Assembly (NCBI GenBank): GCA_002286715.1
Contig: NSJX01000034.1
Coordinates: 186,001-250,000, forward strand
Length of the DNA stretch: 64,000 nt
Direction of reading: 5' to 3'
Source: Dentipellis sp. KUC8613
Taxonomy: Eukaryota > Basidiomycota > Agaricomycetes > Russulales > Hericiaceae
Part shown: piece by piece, positions 36,651-48,778 of the stretch
Layout: each line of letters starts with the position of its first letter
How positions within the stretch are numbered: the first letter of the stretch is position 1
Program-made: the position numbers and the translations under genes
Notes under the pieces: generated by a model
The model's database searches: none
The model's input: the letters and a program-made list of their open reading frames with translations, nothing else
What the model was told of the DNA's origin: nothing

Positions 36651-37894
36651 TCATCGCTGCGTGGACACGAGATCCTTCTCCTCATCGGCTGGAGCATTCA
36701 TACTCTCGTCGGCATCTGCTGCATACTCACCCTCGCCTGCCGCGTCCTCACCTTGCTCGTCCGCACTCGTACTTGCCTTCTTTCCAAGTTTCTGGTGGCT
36801 CTGCATAATACGAACGTGAGACTCTGCAGTCGGAATGACCAGCGCAACGACTTACGTGGTAGACGGCAGTCCAGTACCCCGACCAATACATCGCGCTCAT
36901 CGCACGTGAGAACGCTTCATCCTGGCTTGGCCACCCAGCCGGGACTTCAGCAAGTTGGGCCTCGCTCACGAGGCCATTGGGCTCAGCGGGGAGTGCCAAT
37001 GAGGCATCGTGTTGAGGCACGAAAGTGTCGAAGTCCAGTGGCTGCGAGGTTTCAGCCTCAGCGACCGCTTCTGCAATCACAGCCGCTAGGCCGCTCGCTT
37101 TTGGCTCCTGGGTAGTTTTGAGTTTTGAAGGAGGTGGAGGGATGTTGTACCATCTATGGATCGTGTCAGACGTGTGAGAGCTCAGGATAGGCTCTTGGAA
37201 ACGCACAAAGGAGACTTCTTGACTGGTTCATTCTTCCACGATTTACCTTTTCCATGAAACGCCTATAAACCACGAGCAGTCAGCACAACATTCCAGAAAC
37301 CAGCAGGACGAAGCACACCTCATACTCAGCCGTAGCCGACTCCCAGGCATCGATCAGCGCCGAATCGTCCCAGATGTCCTCATGCGTCAGCTCCCTGCTC
37401 TCCTCTCCTTCTTCCGCCGCCGCGCCCTCATCGCCCAACTCCCCGTCCTCGTTATCGTACGACTCGTCATCCTGCAGCAGAATCGTCGTAGTCACGCCCT
37501 CCTCCTCGTCCCCGCCGTACGACATCGCCGGCGCCGCGCTCCCAGGGTCGTCCCAATGCTGCACGTACTTCCGTCCTGCATTCGCGCCCGGCCCACCACC
37601 TCGACCACGATAGTTGTGGTAGTTGCCTCTGTTATTGCCATACCAATTGTTTTGTTGGTGGTGATTATGGTTATTGTAACCACCACCGTTGTTGAAACCA
37701 TTGCCATTGTTGTAAGTATTGCCGTTGTAAACGAAATTATTGCGCTTGCGCTTTTTGTTGGGCGGTCCGCCCTGGGCACGCGAGGTCGACGCGAAGGCAG
37801 GTGGGAGCATCTGTGTGCCTATGGCTACGGATGGCCCGGCTGTGGGTGGGTTGTGTGCGGCGATGTCGTCGTACGAGACGACGGGGCGTGCCAT
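36651..37894 (-). CDS. SMN-like protein (survival motor neuron homologue)
   Basis: Core of the SMN complex that loads Sm rings on spliceosomal snRNAs. Two diagnostic segments are present: the Gemin2-binding box LTHEDIWDDSALIDAWESA and the oligomerising YG box AMSAMYWSGYWTAVYH. Four exons are joined by clean GT-AG introns (SPL-WYNIPPPP; AVYH-SHQKLGKK). The protein is about 360 residues. That is longer than the compact yeast-type homologues because an Asn/Gly/His-rich, RG-containing stretch (about residues 52-100) and an acidic segment (EDGELGDEGAAAEEGEE) precede and separate the boxes. No Tudor domain can be seen between them. The C-terminal tail after the YG box is acidic and Ala-rich. Confidence 0.85.
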
Positions 37895-38153
37895 GGTGGA
37901 CGTGCACGAGGAGTCGCGGACGCAACACGACGTAAACGGGAAACTCGGATTATAGGCCTTGTTACACGTGATGTCATATCCGTGTGCACGTGCCATATAT
38001 AGGACGCGATCCTCTCATGATCAGTTCAGAGACTCAGAGATTTCGATTGTGGCTCGAGGATACGGTTGGACAAAGCATAGATCGTCGTGGTATATCGCGC
38101 AGTACATAGTACAAGTGCATCCGAAGAAAGCAAGGACAGAAATAAAAGATGTC
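37895..38153. other. SMN-like gene promoter
   Basis: 259 bp between the SMN start and the thiolase stop, both on the minus strand. Two cacgtg-type elements occur (cacgtgatgtc near 37966 and cacgtgccatata near 37986), E-box-like; functional meaning is not shown. Confidence 0.4.
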
Positions 38154-40205
38154 TTACAGCTTCGCGAACTCCAGCACCCGCTCGCTCGTCAGCTTGGACT
38201 TCACCTTGTCCAAATCCCTCCGTGTGATCGGCTTGCACTCGTGAGCATGATTGTATCCAAGCCTATCATAATTCCAACATGTTCTCAGCCCACACAGTAT
38301 CGAAGAGACTGATGCAGATTGCTCACCTATCACGTCCGTCTGGCCCGCCTTCCTTGAAGAACTCGGGCCTCCGGAGGAGGCTGACGACAACTGCGCCGCC
38401 GAGGCCCAAGTTATGCACCAATCCGTATTTTCCGCGCTTGTCCGCGATGTCGAACAAGCCAGGAGCTTGCATAGGTCCCGCCCCTGGAAACATGATCAGC
38501 CCCAAAAATAAAACCCGGATTACAAGGGCGTACAGTTGCGCAGTTGCACTGTCAACGGCATGGTGAGTGACTGATCAATAGTGTACGAGATGGGAGAGAC
38601 GTACTGGCGATGTAGAAATGCATGCCTAAACCCGTCGCGCCGAGGGGATGGCCCTTGGCCTCGAGTCCACCGCTGGGATTGACGACATATTTGCCGCCGT
38701 ACTAACCCATTATCAGCACCTGTCAGGCAGCACCTCCGTAACGTAGACAAACTCACCGTGTTATCCCCACGCTCTGCAAATTTCCACGCATCCTCGAGAG
38801 GGCACAAGCCCAACGCGCCATACGTGACCAGCTACGTACCCAATCATCAGCACCAATGAGCACCACCCAAAGTTTCTTTGTATGTAGAGGCCTGAACGCA
38901 CCTCATTCGCAGCGAAACAGTCGTGCAGCTCTACGACGCCAACCTCATCTCGGCTCGCGCCCGCCTGCGCGAAGACCGTGTCCGCACAGCGCTTGCTCAT
39001 GCCGTACCCAACGACATTCATCGCGTCGTCGCCCGCGAACGCGTCGGGTGTGTCGGTCTGCAGCCCCTGCGCGACGATCTCGATCGCCTGGTTCTCGAGC
39101 CCGTGTGCATGCACGAATGCCTCGGACGCGAGGATGCAGCAGGCCGCGCCGTCCTGCCGTGGATGAGAATTGTGTCAACAGGTGAAGAGGTGGAGAAGAA
39201 AGCGAGAGAGCGTACGGAGGTCGGGCTGCACATGTACTTCGTCAGCTCGTTCGTGATCTGCGGCGCCGCGAGGACCTGCTCCTCCGTCCACCCATTCCTG
39301 AACTGGGAGTACGGGTTGTTCACCGAGTGCTTATGGTTCTTCGCCGCTGCATTCACATCACATCAGCACCCCCAGCCCCACACCCTCCTCAACATGGCAA
39401 TCAGCACGCACCAATCTTCGCAAGGGTGCCCTTCCCGCCACCATACCGCTCGAAGTACTCCCGCGCCGCATTCGAAAACTGGCGGGGCGCGCCCGGGCCG
39501 TGGTTCTCGCCGAGCCGCTGCTCCGCCGCCTGCGTCGCCGCGCTCAGTGGGCGCATCGGGTTCGCGCGGTCCTTCCACATGCTCCCGAGGCTCCCCGGCA
39601 TCATGCGCTCGAAGCCGAGCGCGAGCGTGCAGTCCGCGAGCCCGCCGCGGATGAGCGTCGCCGCGTGGAAGAGCGCGGTGCTCCCCGTCGAGCAGTTGTT
39701 GTTCACGTTCGTGATAGGGATCGAGGTGAGGCCCAGGTTGTAGAGCGCGGCCTGGTGGATTGGTGTGAGCCTGGGGGTTGTTCTGGTATGAGCATGAGAT
39801 GGAGGAGAGCGGTACCTGGCCGGACGTCGAGTCGCCGTAGCAGTACCCGACAAAGGCGGCCTCGACAGCGTCGTAGGTGATTCCTGCCAGCCCAATCAGC
39901 ACTGGCTCTCATTGCGTCGTGCGGAGGCTAAGAGCCCCTACCTGCGTCAAGCAGCGCCTTCGTAGCCGCTTCCAAGCCCATCTATGCATGTGAGTCAGTA
40001 TACTACGTCCCGAGTGTCATGTACGAAGCTCCAAGAAGGCTCACGTCGCTTGTCTCCCTCGTCGCACGCGGCTACAAGAACCTCACATATTTAGCCTATT
40101 ACCACGAGAGCTGTAGTTGTTTGAGGATAACCATACCTTGATGAACGCCGTGCATCCGCCACCGACGATGAACACCCGCTCGGCTTTCCTACCAGTAGCA
40201 GCCAT
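38154..40205 (-). CDS. SCP-x-type thiolase, peroxisomal
   Basis: Thiolase-superfamily enzyme of the sterol-carrier-protein-x group, which cleaves branched or side-chain 3-ketoacyl-CoAs. N-terminal strand [12 protein letters not shown]; nucleophile Cys in [25 protein letters not shown] and [16 protein letters not shown] give the other active-site residues. The C-terminus is intact after two small introns that flank MQLRNWAGPMQAP. The protein ends in AKL, a good PTS1 signal, so peroxisomal location is likely. There is no SCP2 lipid-transfer domain, so this is the thiolase part alone, about 450 residues. The start is the ATG at 40205 giving [15 protein letters not shown]. Confidence 0.9.
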
Positions 40206-40624
40206 GGAATCTGAATAAAGTTCAAGAACGGTTAGTGTTAGAAGCAGCCAGACGACGAGGGTCAGGTCAGCAAAGTCCGAATGACCTTATAGAGAGCTTA
40301 TATATAGTCAGGCGTCAATGAGAGCGCAGCGGTCGAGTGACATGTGGGGTGCGAACGACCCCGCATAACCGGCTACTTCGGCTACTTGCTTCCCCACATC
40401 CACAATTACCGACATGTTTCGGGTCAAGTGGACCAGTCACCACGGCATAAGTTGATACCAACGGAAGTCAGACGGACACCTTACGCGACGCACATGGGCC
40501 GATGTGTCAACTGCAGTCACTACAATATATTCCGGGAACAGAACAGAAGCAACACGGTATGATGTACCAGATATTGTCACGGAGATGGTGGATACAGGTC
40601 CCCAACCAAGAAATTGTCAGAACT
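40206..40624. promoter_or_regulatory. Thiolase promoter and eIF5 3' flank
   Basis: 419 bp. A TATA-like agcttatatatagtc at 40296-40310 sits about 90 bp upstream of the thiolase start on the minus strand. No coding sequence. Confidence 0.45.
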
Positions 40625-41958
40625 TCAATCATCGTCTTCCTCGTCGTCATCGTCCTCGGCCTCATCGAGCCACTGTTCAGAGACTGAAGTCAGACTTCAC
40701 GTAGCAAGAAAGAAGAAGACTGATACACACCTTGAGGAAGGGCTCGCTGGCTTTGCGGACCTTCTTGCTAGTGTCCTTGTCGACATACTTCTTCGAAACA
40801 TGCGTGCCCCACTGCTTGACCACTTCCTCGTCCAACACGTCCACCTGGTAGAACGCCATGAGGATCTTGGGGATAGCAGGGATGAGCTCAGGGTGCGTCA
40901 GGCCAGCGAGGCGCTCGATACCGCCGAGCAACGACTTCTGATGCTTCTCCGACGAGATCATCTTCACGAAGACAGGCGCGTACTTCGGGATCTCGACGAG
41001 GGCGTTCTCCGTGAGGAGCGTCTGCGCAAGGACCTGCACGGCCTTGTGCTTCTTCTCGAGCCCGAGCTCCTGCACCTTCTTGAAGACTTCCACGGCGCTC
41101 GCCTCGCGATTCTCCTGCACCCATCGGCCGAGCTGCGAGTAAGGGCTATCGGCGTCCTCATCGCTGTCGTCTTCGTTGCCGAGGGTCAGTCCGGCAACAC
41201 CGGCCTGCAACGCGCCCATGCGGGCCTTGACGGCCTCAGGCGAGGTATCGGCAGACCAGTCTTCCTTCTCGAGGGTCGCCTCAGGGTTCAACTCTGCAGC
41301 TTCGGCCTTGAGACGCTTCGTGAGCTCGTCATCCGTGCCTCCACCCTCATCGTCGTCTTCGGGACTGCCACGGCCATTCTCCCCCGATCCATTGCCGTCC
41401 AGGCCTGCAGGCGACGGCGCCTCGGCATGCTCGCCCTTCTTGCGTTTGCCCTTCTTCTTAGGCGGGTTCTTGACGATGTACGTCGTCAGCTTGTGGCGCA
41501 TGTCGACGTTCGAGCGCACGCCGCACGCCTTGCAGTCGCGCACAATCATGTCGTTCTTCGTGAGGATGAGGTCCGTCTCGGGGTTCTTGCACGCGCCGCA
41601 CAGCACGAACTTGTCGATGAACGCGTCGAGCAGCTCGCGCAGGCGCGCGGCGTCGTGCGCACCGTTCACGATGAAACGGTCGTTCTTCTCGTCGATCGAC
41701 GTCTGCGCGCCAAGCTCCGAGCCGAAGAATTTGGTGGGGTACGTGGGCGGGCGCGAGAGTGCGCGCGCGACATCAGACATGTTCGGGATGACTGTCTTGA
41801 TGCCGTTCCCTTTGCCCTCGATCTTGGTCATCAGGAGCGGCATGCTACGGGCACAGGGTGTCACTGGGAATATAGGGTAGGAAGAAGAGCGTAACGCACC
41901 GGTAGCGGTAGAACTTGTCATCGACGTCGCGACGAATGTTAACGACTCCGGATGCCAT
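40625..41958 (-). CDS. TIF5: Translation initiation factor eIF5
   Basis: GTPase-activating protein for eIF2 in start-codon selection. The first exon, MASGVVNIRRDVDDKFYRYR, carries the N-terminal GAP segment with the essential Arg. Then KIEGKGNGIKTVIPNM, PPTYPTKFFGSELGAQT, and the zinc finger CGACKNPETDL with its second pair CKACG follow. The basic/acidic linker (KKKGKRKKG, then Glu/Asp runs) leads to the C-terminal W2/HEAT domain, with AKILMAFY-like PKILMAFYQVDVLDEEVV. The last exon ends in an acidic run DEAEDDDDEEDDD, the AA-box type tail that binds eIF2beta and eIF3. Three exons, about 420 residues, complete. Confidence 0.94.
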
Positions 41959-43937
41959 GCTGGGCGAGTTTTAGCGCTGTAGAGAGGGGGCGTGTGAGCG
42001 GGGAAGCTTGAAGAAAAAATAATCTGAGCGACTGACAGTACTGGAAAGTATATTCGGGTGCAAGAAACGCTGTACCTGTGGAGTGGTGGTTGGGGGTCGA
42101 AGCATGAATCCTCTGCTCGCACAGAAGATCGCAGATGGGGTGGGGCTTGAGTAGGAAGAAATTGTGGGCGAGGACGAGGGCTACGAGGAGGTAGTGGTCA
42201 AGGTGAAGGGCTTCTCGCGCTGGCGTGGCCGCTTACTTATCCTCTCCGCCCGGCCGTTCCCGAGCCTCCCACGCTCATATGCCGAGACATATGCGTGGCC
42301 TCAATCTCTTGACCCATCTGTTCAACTACGTACATCTCTACGTGGAAACGGTATAATGACCGCAGTCATTCTTGATTTATCTATTGCACGACGTTGAACT
42401 TGCAGAACGTACAGAACTCTCACGTTTCAGCGACAACAACCAGCTTCTTTCCAGAGGACGTACGTGGTAAGCACTGCTCATGCCATTGTTACATTCCTGG
42501 TCGGTTCGTGGGCTCTCAGTCACTCCTACCGATACCCTGCTATTCAAAATTATCGCGGACTGTAGACCCTATTTTGCTACGCATCTGGCGTCTCTCACCT
42601 TTTTCCAGCGATAGCCCGTATATTCTGGCAGCTTCTGGTATACATGGACGAAGAGAACGTTGTAGACGGCGGACGCAGCGTCATCGCAACCGGCGTTTGT
42701 GTTGTTGCTATACTCGCGCTGTCCCAAGACTACGTTTCTGCACACGTTGTGATTTCACAGACAACGGGGATCTCGCCGCAAATATAGGTCCATTCCATTT
42801 TTCTACGTTGGCTTGACTTCGCTTCTACGGAAGTAGCATCGCTCGTCGGGCGATTTAGGTAGGGCGAGGCTATGCGTGTCATAGCAACGTCGGAGGTAAG
42901 TATCAATATGTCTACGTATGTCCCGACAATTGACAAACATTTCCGCAGGCCTCAGGCGTCTCGATAGCGATGCCGATAGGGAAATGCTAACTCCTTTGGA
43001 AGCCTCATTGGCGTAGAACACCGCAGGTTGTATACTCCCTGCTTCTGTGAGCGTCCACAGCCGTCGGAATTGCACAGAACGACTCGATTATTCCCATTCA
43101 GCAAACCATACTGCCAGTGGATTGTCGCTCTCTCTGTCAGCGCTACTCCATTTGCATAGCCAGCGGAAGTTATTGATGCATCTCCACACTTCCGAAGATC
43201 AGCCTGACGCCCCCGCGAACGATTATGTTCACTTCATACACGAACACCATCGAAGCATCCGATCAATCGATCATCCATCACATACGAACTGGGTACTGCT
43301 TCCCCCTGCAGACAGACAGGCATGCTGTTCATATGTCGCATCCAGCCTGCGTTCTTGTGCACTCCAGCCCCTCCCCTCGCATCAATCGCGGCGCGGATCA
43401 TCACACACATGCGCACAACCTTCTGTGACGGCTCCATGAAACGGCGTTCGACACACTGCCTATGTTTGCCCTTGCGGCGTGATGTCTGAAGTGCATCCTT
43501 ATCACTAGTGCAGACGCCCACAAATGGCATACATCACGGGGCAAATATGCACAAAATACGCCCCATCAGCATCGCTGGGCTACGCCATGTTGGGTATGTG
43601 GAGCATTCGGTAAGTCTTCATGAATGCAGTGCATAACTATTGACCTCTGAGATGCTGCACAGTTGAGATTAAGGGCGGCAATTGCGCTCTGTCTCATCTC
43701 CCCGGCTTCAAGGATGCTCACCGTGATGATCGGCAGCCGATAGTGGTTATTTAAGATTCGCTGGCGGTGCGGTTTCTGAATGGCGATGGACAGATGGGCA
43801 GATGGGCGAAACTTGCAATGTCGCCAGCGTTCTGGAGGTAGACGGGAGACGAGCAGGGCCAGAAGATGATCTTTAAAAGTAGCTGAGCCTGTCTTCTGCG
43901 TTGATTCTCTCACGTCTCGCCTATCTCTTTCCCCAGA
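41959..43937. other. Long spacer, no gene recognised
   Basis: Nearly 2 kb. Short ORFs on both strands look like noise (no domains, no splice continuity). The eIF5 promoter occupies the left end. Weakly coding-like stretches cannot be connected, so an old decayed gene cannot be excluded. Confidence 0.4.
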
Positions 43938-45665
43938 ATGTGTGGAGAACAGTACTTTGTTGTACGTTCGCCGTGTGCTTCTTGTCCTGATCCGTTGGCT
44001 GACCCCGCTCTATCCAGGCGCGGATATTGGATCTATGGGTACGTGACGTCGTACCGACTAGTTTCGTTGCATGCTCATGCTGGAGCAGGTCATGACAGTG
44101 GTTTATGGTATAATCTACCTTCGTTTCTCCTACAGGCACCGCAATTGACCCTCCGCCAGGCCTCTACGTCGCACTATTCGGCGGTTCGATCTACGTGCTG
44201 CGCTACCGACGGCCGAACAAGTACTACCTCGTGACATCAGTCGCGCTGTTTCTGCTCACCACTGGATACATCGGGGTAACCCTGGCCGCCGTCCTCGATG
44301 AGCCGCTCGCGGTATCGTCGAGCGTCTACCGCAACAACACGCTCGAGTCGTGCAACTTGGATGATCCCGAGAAAGTGTACGATGAGCTTACGAATGCGTA
44401 TATTATTGGGGTTGCGCAGGCTGCGATGTCTGCGTGTATAAAGTTGGGATACATGATCTCATTCTTCCGCATTCACGACTAACGAATATTCGGAAGTTTT
44501 TTAGCAGATGGAGTCCTGGTAAGCCTCACCGTTGTATGCCAGTGCATGACTCAGGAGTTCATGTTGGCGGCCTAGATCTATCGCTTCGTAGCCCTGTGGC
44601 CACAGCGGCGCTGGATCGCATTCCCATTGGGAGCTCTTCTCCTGGCACCAGCTGGTACGTCCCTTCCCCGTGCCATAACAAAATCCAATCATATACCATT
44701 CAACTGTTTTGCCTCATACAGCGGCGAGCCTTGCCTTGCTGTACAAGGTCGTCCAGATATACCTACTCATCCACTCGCGGAGCATGACGACCGTTTCGCT
44801 GCAATATCTGCAAGTGGGCGTCAGCAGGCTGAACATCGCGTATAATTTTCTGCAGTTGGCGTATACCACGACGACTACCGTGCTTATAGGTGCGTTGCGA
44901 TTGTTCCTCACAGTAGCTGGGATGGTCTTCACTGATCTCATCACTTGACCCTGACAGCATCGCGGATATGGTTGCTCGCCCGGCAGCTCGAGAAGGTGTT
45001 AGGCAAGGGCGCAGGAGCACGCTATCGTACTGCCGTCTCGATACTGTAAGGTTTTCTACTTTTCACAAATCCCGGCGCAGAGGTTGACAATGTTCTCCCT
45101 TCTACCTGCAGCGTGGAATCTGGCGCCTTGCTGTTCGTCTCGCAGCTGGTCCTTATATGCGTGCTATACGAACTCCCCGACGGCCCAATATACGAGGCGA
45201 GTCACGGCCCAGTCGTATGTCGTACATGTATATTCTGATGCAGGCGCTTCGCCACTTTGAAGGTCATATTCATCGATGTCACCCAAATATTGACCGTCAG
45301 TCACTCTGAACATATCCTGATGCTGTACTCTCATTTAACAGTGCTTTACACGACAGGTGATCGCCCCGACATTGATCATCGTGCGCGTCGGAGCAGGCAA
45401 AGGCTTCGACAGCGTCGTGGAGACGGCCCACCAGGACCACGGCTCTCAGGGAGTACGAGAGACGCAGGTCAGGTCGATCCGATTCGCGGAGCGGCGCGCG
45501 ACTACCACCGATCTGTCGCACCTTGCATCCCTTGGTGGAGTCGCTCGGGACGCGGTGTACGAGTCGGATGCGGATGTCAGCAGTGGTAGTGGGCCTTCGG
45601 AGGTCTTTGGACGGGAGGAGGGCTCGAAGGTGGAAAAGGTCGAAGTTGATTCGAGTGTTGTTTGA
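43938..45665 (+). CDS. Seven-TM protein of a mushroom-expanded family
   Basis: Multi-pass membrane protein of a family very common in Agaricomycetes and of unknown function. Exons encode hydrophobic segments in order: PGLYVALFGGSIYVL, YYLVTSVALFLLTTGYIGVTL, AYIIGVAQAAMSA, IYRFVALWPQRRWIAFPLGA, ASLALLYKVVQIYLLI, LQLAYTTTTTVLI, ALLFVSQLVLICVLYEL and IAPTLIIVRVG. Then comes a soluble acidic/Ser-rich tail ending SKVEKVEVDSSVV. Each junction is a short GT-AG intron. The N-terminus is unsure: the ATG at 43938 needs a phase shift to reach the first membrane exon, so an upstream exon may exist. The terminal exon is the start of a tandem duplication. Confidence 0.7.
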
Positions 45666-48115
45666 GAAGTACGTTGTTAGATGCTTTATATCGTCCAGCA
45701 GAACAGTGTCTCGGCCAGGATTTATTTATTACTATTTCATTATTGTAGAGTCGCAGTATAGTGGGGTGAGTGTCACATTCAAAAGATCAAGACCATCACA
45801 TGTAGAAAAGCCAGAGTTCAAAAAAGCCAGATGCTCGCAAAGAGTATCAGTCAAGGAAAAAAATTGTGGCCATGACAATCCAAGAGCCGTCTGATCCTGA
45901 TTACAGGTTAGTACGGGCGCTGAGGTGCCCGCACCCGCGATCCATGAAGGGCACCCTCTTTTCTCACAGGTAGCCATCCGCCTCATACACGTAACACACT
46001 AGCCGAGTAGTCCCAGCGTCCGACCACCTCGCACATACCTCTCCACTGCTGACGGGCACAACCTTGTAGACGACAATCGGGCCGCAACTCTAGTCCCTTT
46101 CCTCATCGTCTCCCGGGGGAATGAGGGGATGTTAGAGTCTCAATCTTCCGCGATCGTGTCCACAAGACCCGACAGCACATTGCGGAGAAGACCATTGGGT
46201 GGGACAAGGGAGCAAGGCGGCAGCGGCTGTCGCGTACTCAAGTGTGTGGTGCGATAGCAGGTGGAGCAGTGTGCTGCAGAGAAAGAGAGTACCCGATGCT
46301 CACGACAGCCTATTTCCTGTTGCGCATTAATCCCACCCGCTAAGAAATATGTAGGCATCGACGACGCATGTCGGATGATGTCGTGCTGCCTGTTGAAGCA
46401 GGGCTCGTTAGAGCCATTCGAGTTCCAGACGAGTTCCTCACGAATAGGACGTCGGTGGGACGTCCAGTGCGGAATGAGGGTCGCAGTCCTTCGACTGTCA
46501 TGGTGTGAGGAAGGAGAACACGAGGCGGGGACCGCACTTTATACGAATCGACAAGCACTCACATGACTCGCTAGGAGAGGACATCGGAATTCTGGTGTGG
46601 AGATAGTAGGGCGCGTCTACCGGAGGAATGTTTCTGATTGGACACCTGTATGTGATGAAAGTACTAGTCTTCTTGTAGCAGAGATATTCAATGTCCTAAA
46701 ATATCCTCCACATGCGGGATACCCTTTGGGAAATCTGAGAAAGATATAAATTGCGCGTCGGAGCAGGCAAAGGCTTCGACAGCGTCGTGGAGACGGCCCA
46801 CCAGCACCACAGTTCTCAGGGAGTACGAGAGACGCAGGTCAGGTCGATCCGGTTCGCGGAGCACCGGACGATCACTACCGATCTTTCACACATTGCATCT
46901 CTTGGGGGTGCCGCTCGGGACGCGGTGTACGAGTCGGATGCGGATGTGAGCAGTGGTAGCGGGCCTTCGGAGGTCTTTGGACAGGAGGGCTCGAAGGTAG
47001 AAAAAGTCGAAGTTGATTCGAGTGTTGTTTGAGTAGTAGGTTGTTAGATGCTTTATGTCGTCTCGTAGAGCGGTGTGTACATTCGGCCAGGTCCAGGATT
47101 TATTTATTCCTATTTCATTATTGAAGAGTCGCAGTGAAGTAAGGCGGTTATGACCGACACTGTCATTTGTACACACGTCCGGAAGCCTGAGGGTCAGAGT
47201 CCCAAAAAGCAAGATACTCGCGAAGAGTAACGGAAAAGGAAAAAATTGCGGCCATGACAGCCCAAGGATCGTCTGATTGCATTTAGCTGTGCGGAGGCTG
47301 AGCTCTCTGCACCCTCGATCCGTAAAGGGTGCCCACTTTCCTCAGAGGTCCAAGACTCTGCCTCATACGCCGAGTGCCCCCCAACGTCTGACTACCCCGC
47401 ATAACCCCCCTCCCAACTATGAACCGAACATCCTATGAGTATCAAATGCGCGATTTACACCGGCCTCCACACCATTTCTTGGTGAAAAAGTTCGGCTTAA
47501 GCACATTTGCCATAGGAATAGGCTGTTAGCTTGACGCAGGAGGTCGTCGAGTGGGTCGACTAGTGGAGCGGTGGAGGCCAGGATGACGTGTGGCGCGATA
47601 GCAGGAGGCCACAGGGAACGAGAGCACCCAACCCTCACGACAGCCTTCGTGTCCTCACCCACCGGGGACTATGTAGCTGGGCTACAGGCATCGACGGTGC
47701 ATAAAGATGCATCGGTTTATATCGTGCTGCTTGTAACAGCAGGGCTTGCTGGAGCCATTCGAGGAGGGAGAATTCCAGACGACTTCCTCACGAATAGGAC
47801 GTCGGTGGGACGTCCAGTGCGGAATGAGGGTCGCGGTCCTTCGACTGTCATGGTGTGAGGAAGGGGAACACGAGGCGGGGACCGCAATTTATACGAATGG
47901 ACGGGCGCTCACATGATCCGCTGTAAGAGGACATCGGAGTTCTGGTGTGGAGATAGTAGGGCGCGTCTACCAGAGGAATGTTTCTTATTCGACACCTGTA
48001 TGTCATGGAAGTACTAGTCTTGTTGTAGCAGGATTCGACGGGGGCTTGCGATGCTTCGAGATACCCTCCGCATGCAGAATACCTTGTAAGAAACCTAAGA
48101 CAGATGTGAGAGTCG
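45382..48115 (+). repeat. Tandem duplication, two copies of about 1.37 kb
   Basis: Copy 1 (about 45382-46751) starts inside the last exon of the seven-TM gene and copy 2 (about 46752-48115) follows head to tail, both opening tgcgcgtcggagcaggcaa. Matching blocks throughout (tail exon; 3' UTR ttatttattnctatttcatt; gaataggacgtcggtggga at 46442 and 47792) have offsets of 1350-1370 with visible substitutions and small indels, so this is an old duplication rather than an assembly artefact. Confidence 0.85.
46752..47032 (+). pseudogene. Duplicated 3' exon fragment of the seven-TM gene
   Basis: Encodes RVGAGKGFDSVVETAH onward to SKVEKVEVDSSVV, parallel to the tail of the intact gene with several substitutions, but lacks every membrane exon and a start codon. 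The frame is still open across about 93 codons despite divergence. It has no visible promoter of its own, so it is best treated as a truncated pseudogene. Confidence 0.75.
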
Positions 48116-48778
48116 CAGATTGGTCTGAAGCTGAAAGCATGGTCAAGAGCAACGAATGGAAGAGATGTGACAAACGCGCGCGTCGGGACGCGGGTGTCAC
48201 ATCGGCCGAGCTGTGACAGACGCGTCGAGGTGATGTCTCTTCCCTTCCTCTCTCTTCGTCCCCTCCTCCAAGACTGCACGCCATCCCATCTCCTGCACCA
48301 GCTTTCCTCGAGCTGACTCCCATCTCATCTTTTCAGTAGCGCGCAATTTTTATTGTCTCACGATGCTTTCCTCTAAAGAAATCGCGTCGAACATCTTGGT
48401 TGTCGTCGTCAGGGCACGTGTGCCCGCACGGTACGCTCGTCTCCACACCACCATCTTGCTCTGATCTCGCCTAACCACACGAATAGCACGTATCAACAGG
48501 CTCACTATCATTCCAAGAGCCCCAAAGCACAATAATCTAACTACAAGCACACATCGGCGAGCAGCCGAACCGGCAGCGTCCGACCCCACCAACCGCAAAG
48601 ACTCGACAAAAATACACAAAAGCACACGCGTCAGACGCGACAAGACCTAGTACACCGTACGTATACGCAGCACTCCGATGTCCGCAAGCAAAATTAACCG
48701 GCTAAACGCGTGCATCAGCATTTTTTCCTCCCCATCACGCGTCGCGCTCACCTGTACTACTACCATACCGCATACACC
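48116..48778. other. Spacer downstream of the duplication
   Basis: 663 bp. No coding sequence is supported; a 97-residue minus-strand ORF (48350-48643) has one hydrophobic stretch but no homology recognised. The PHD gene 3' flank is at the right end. Confidence 0.35.
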
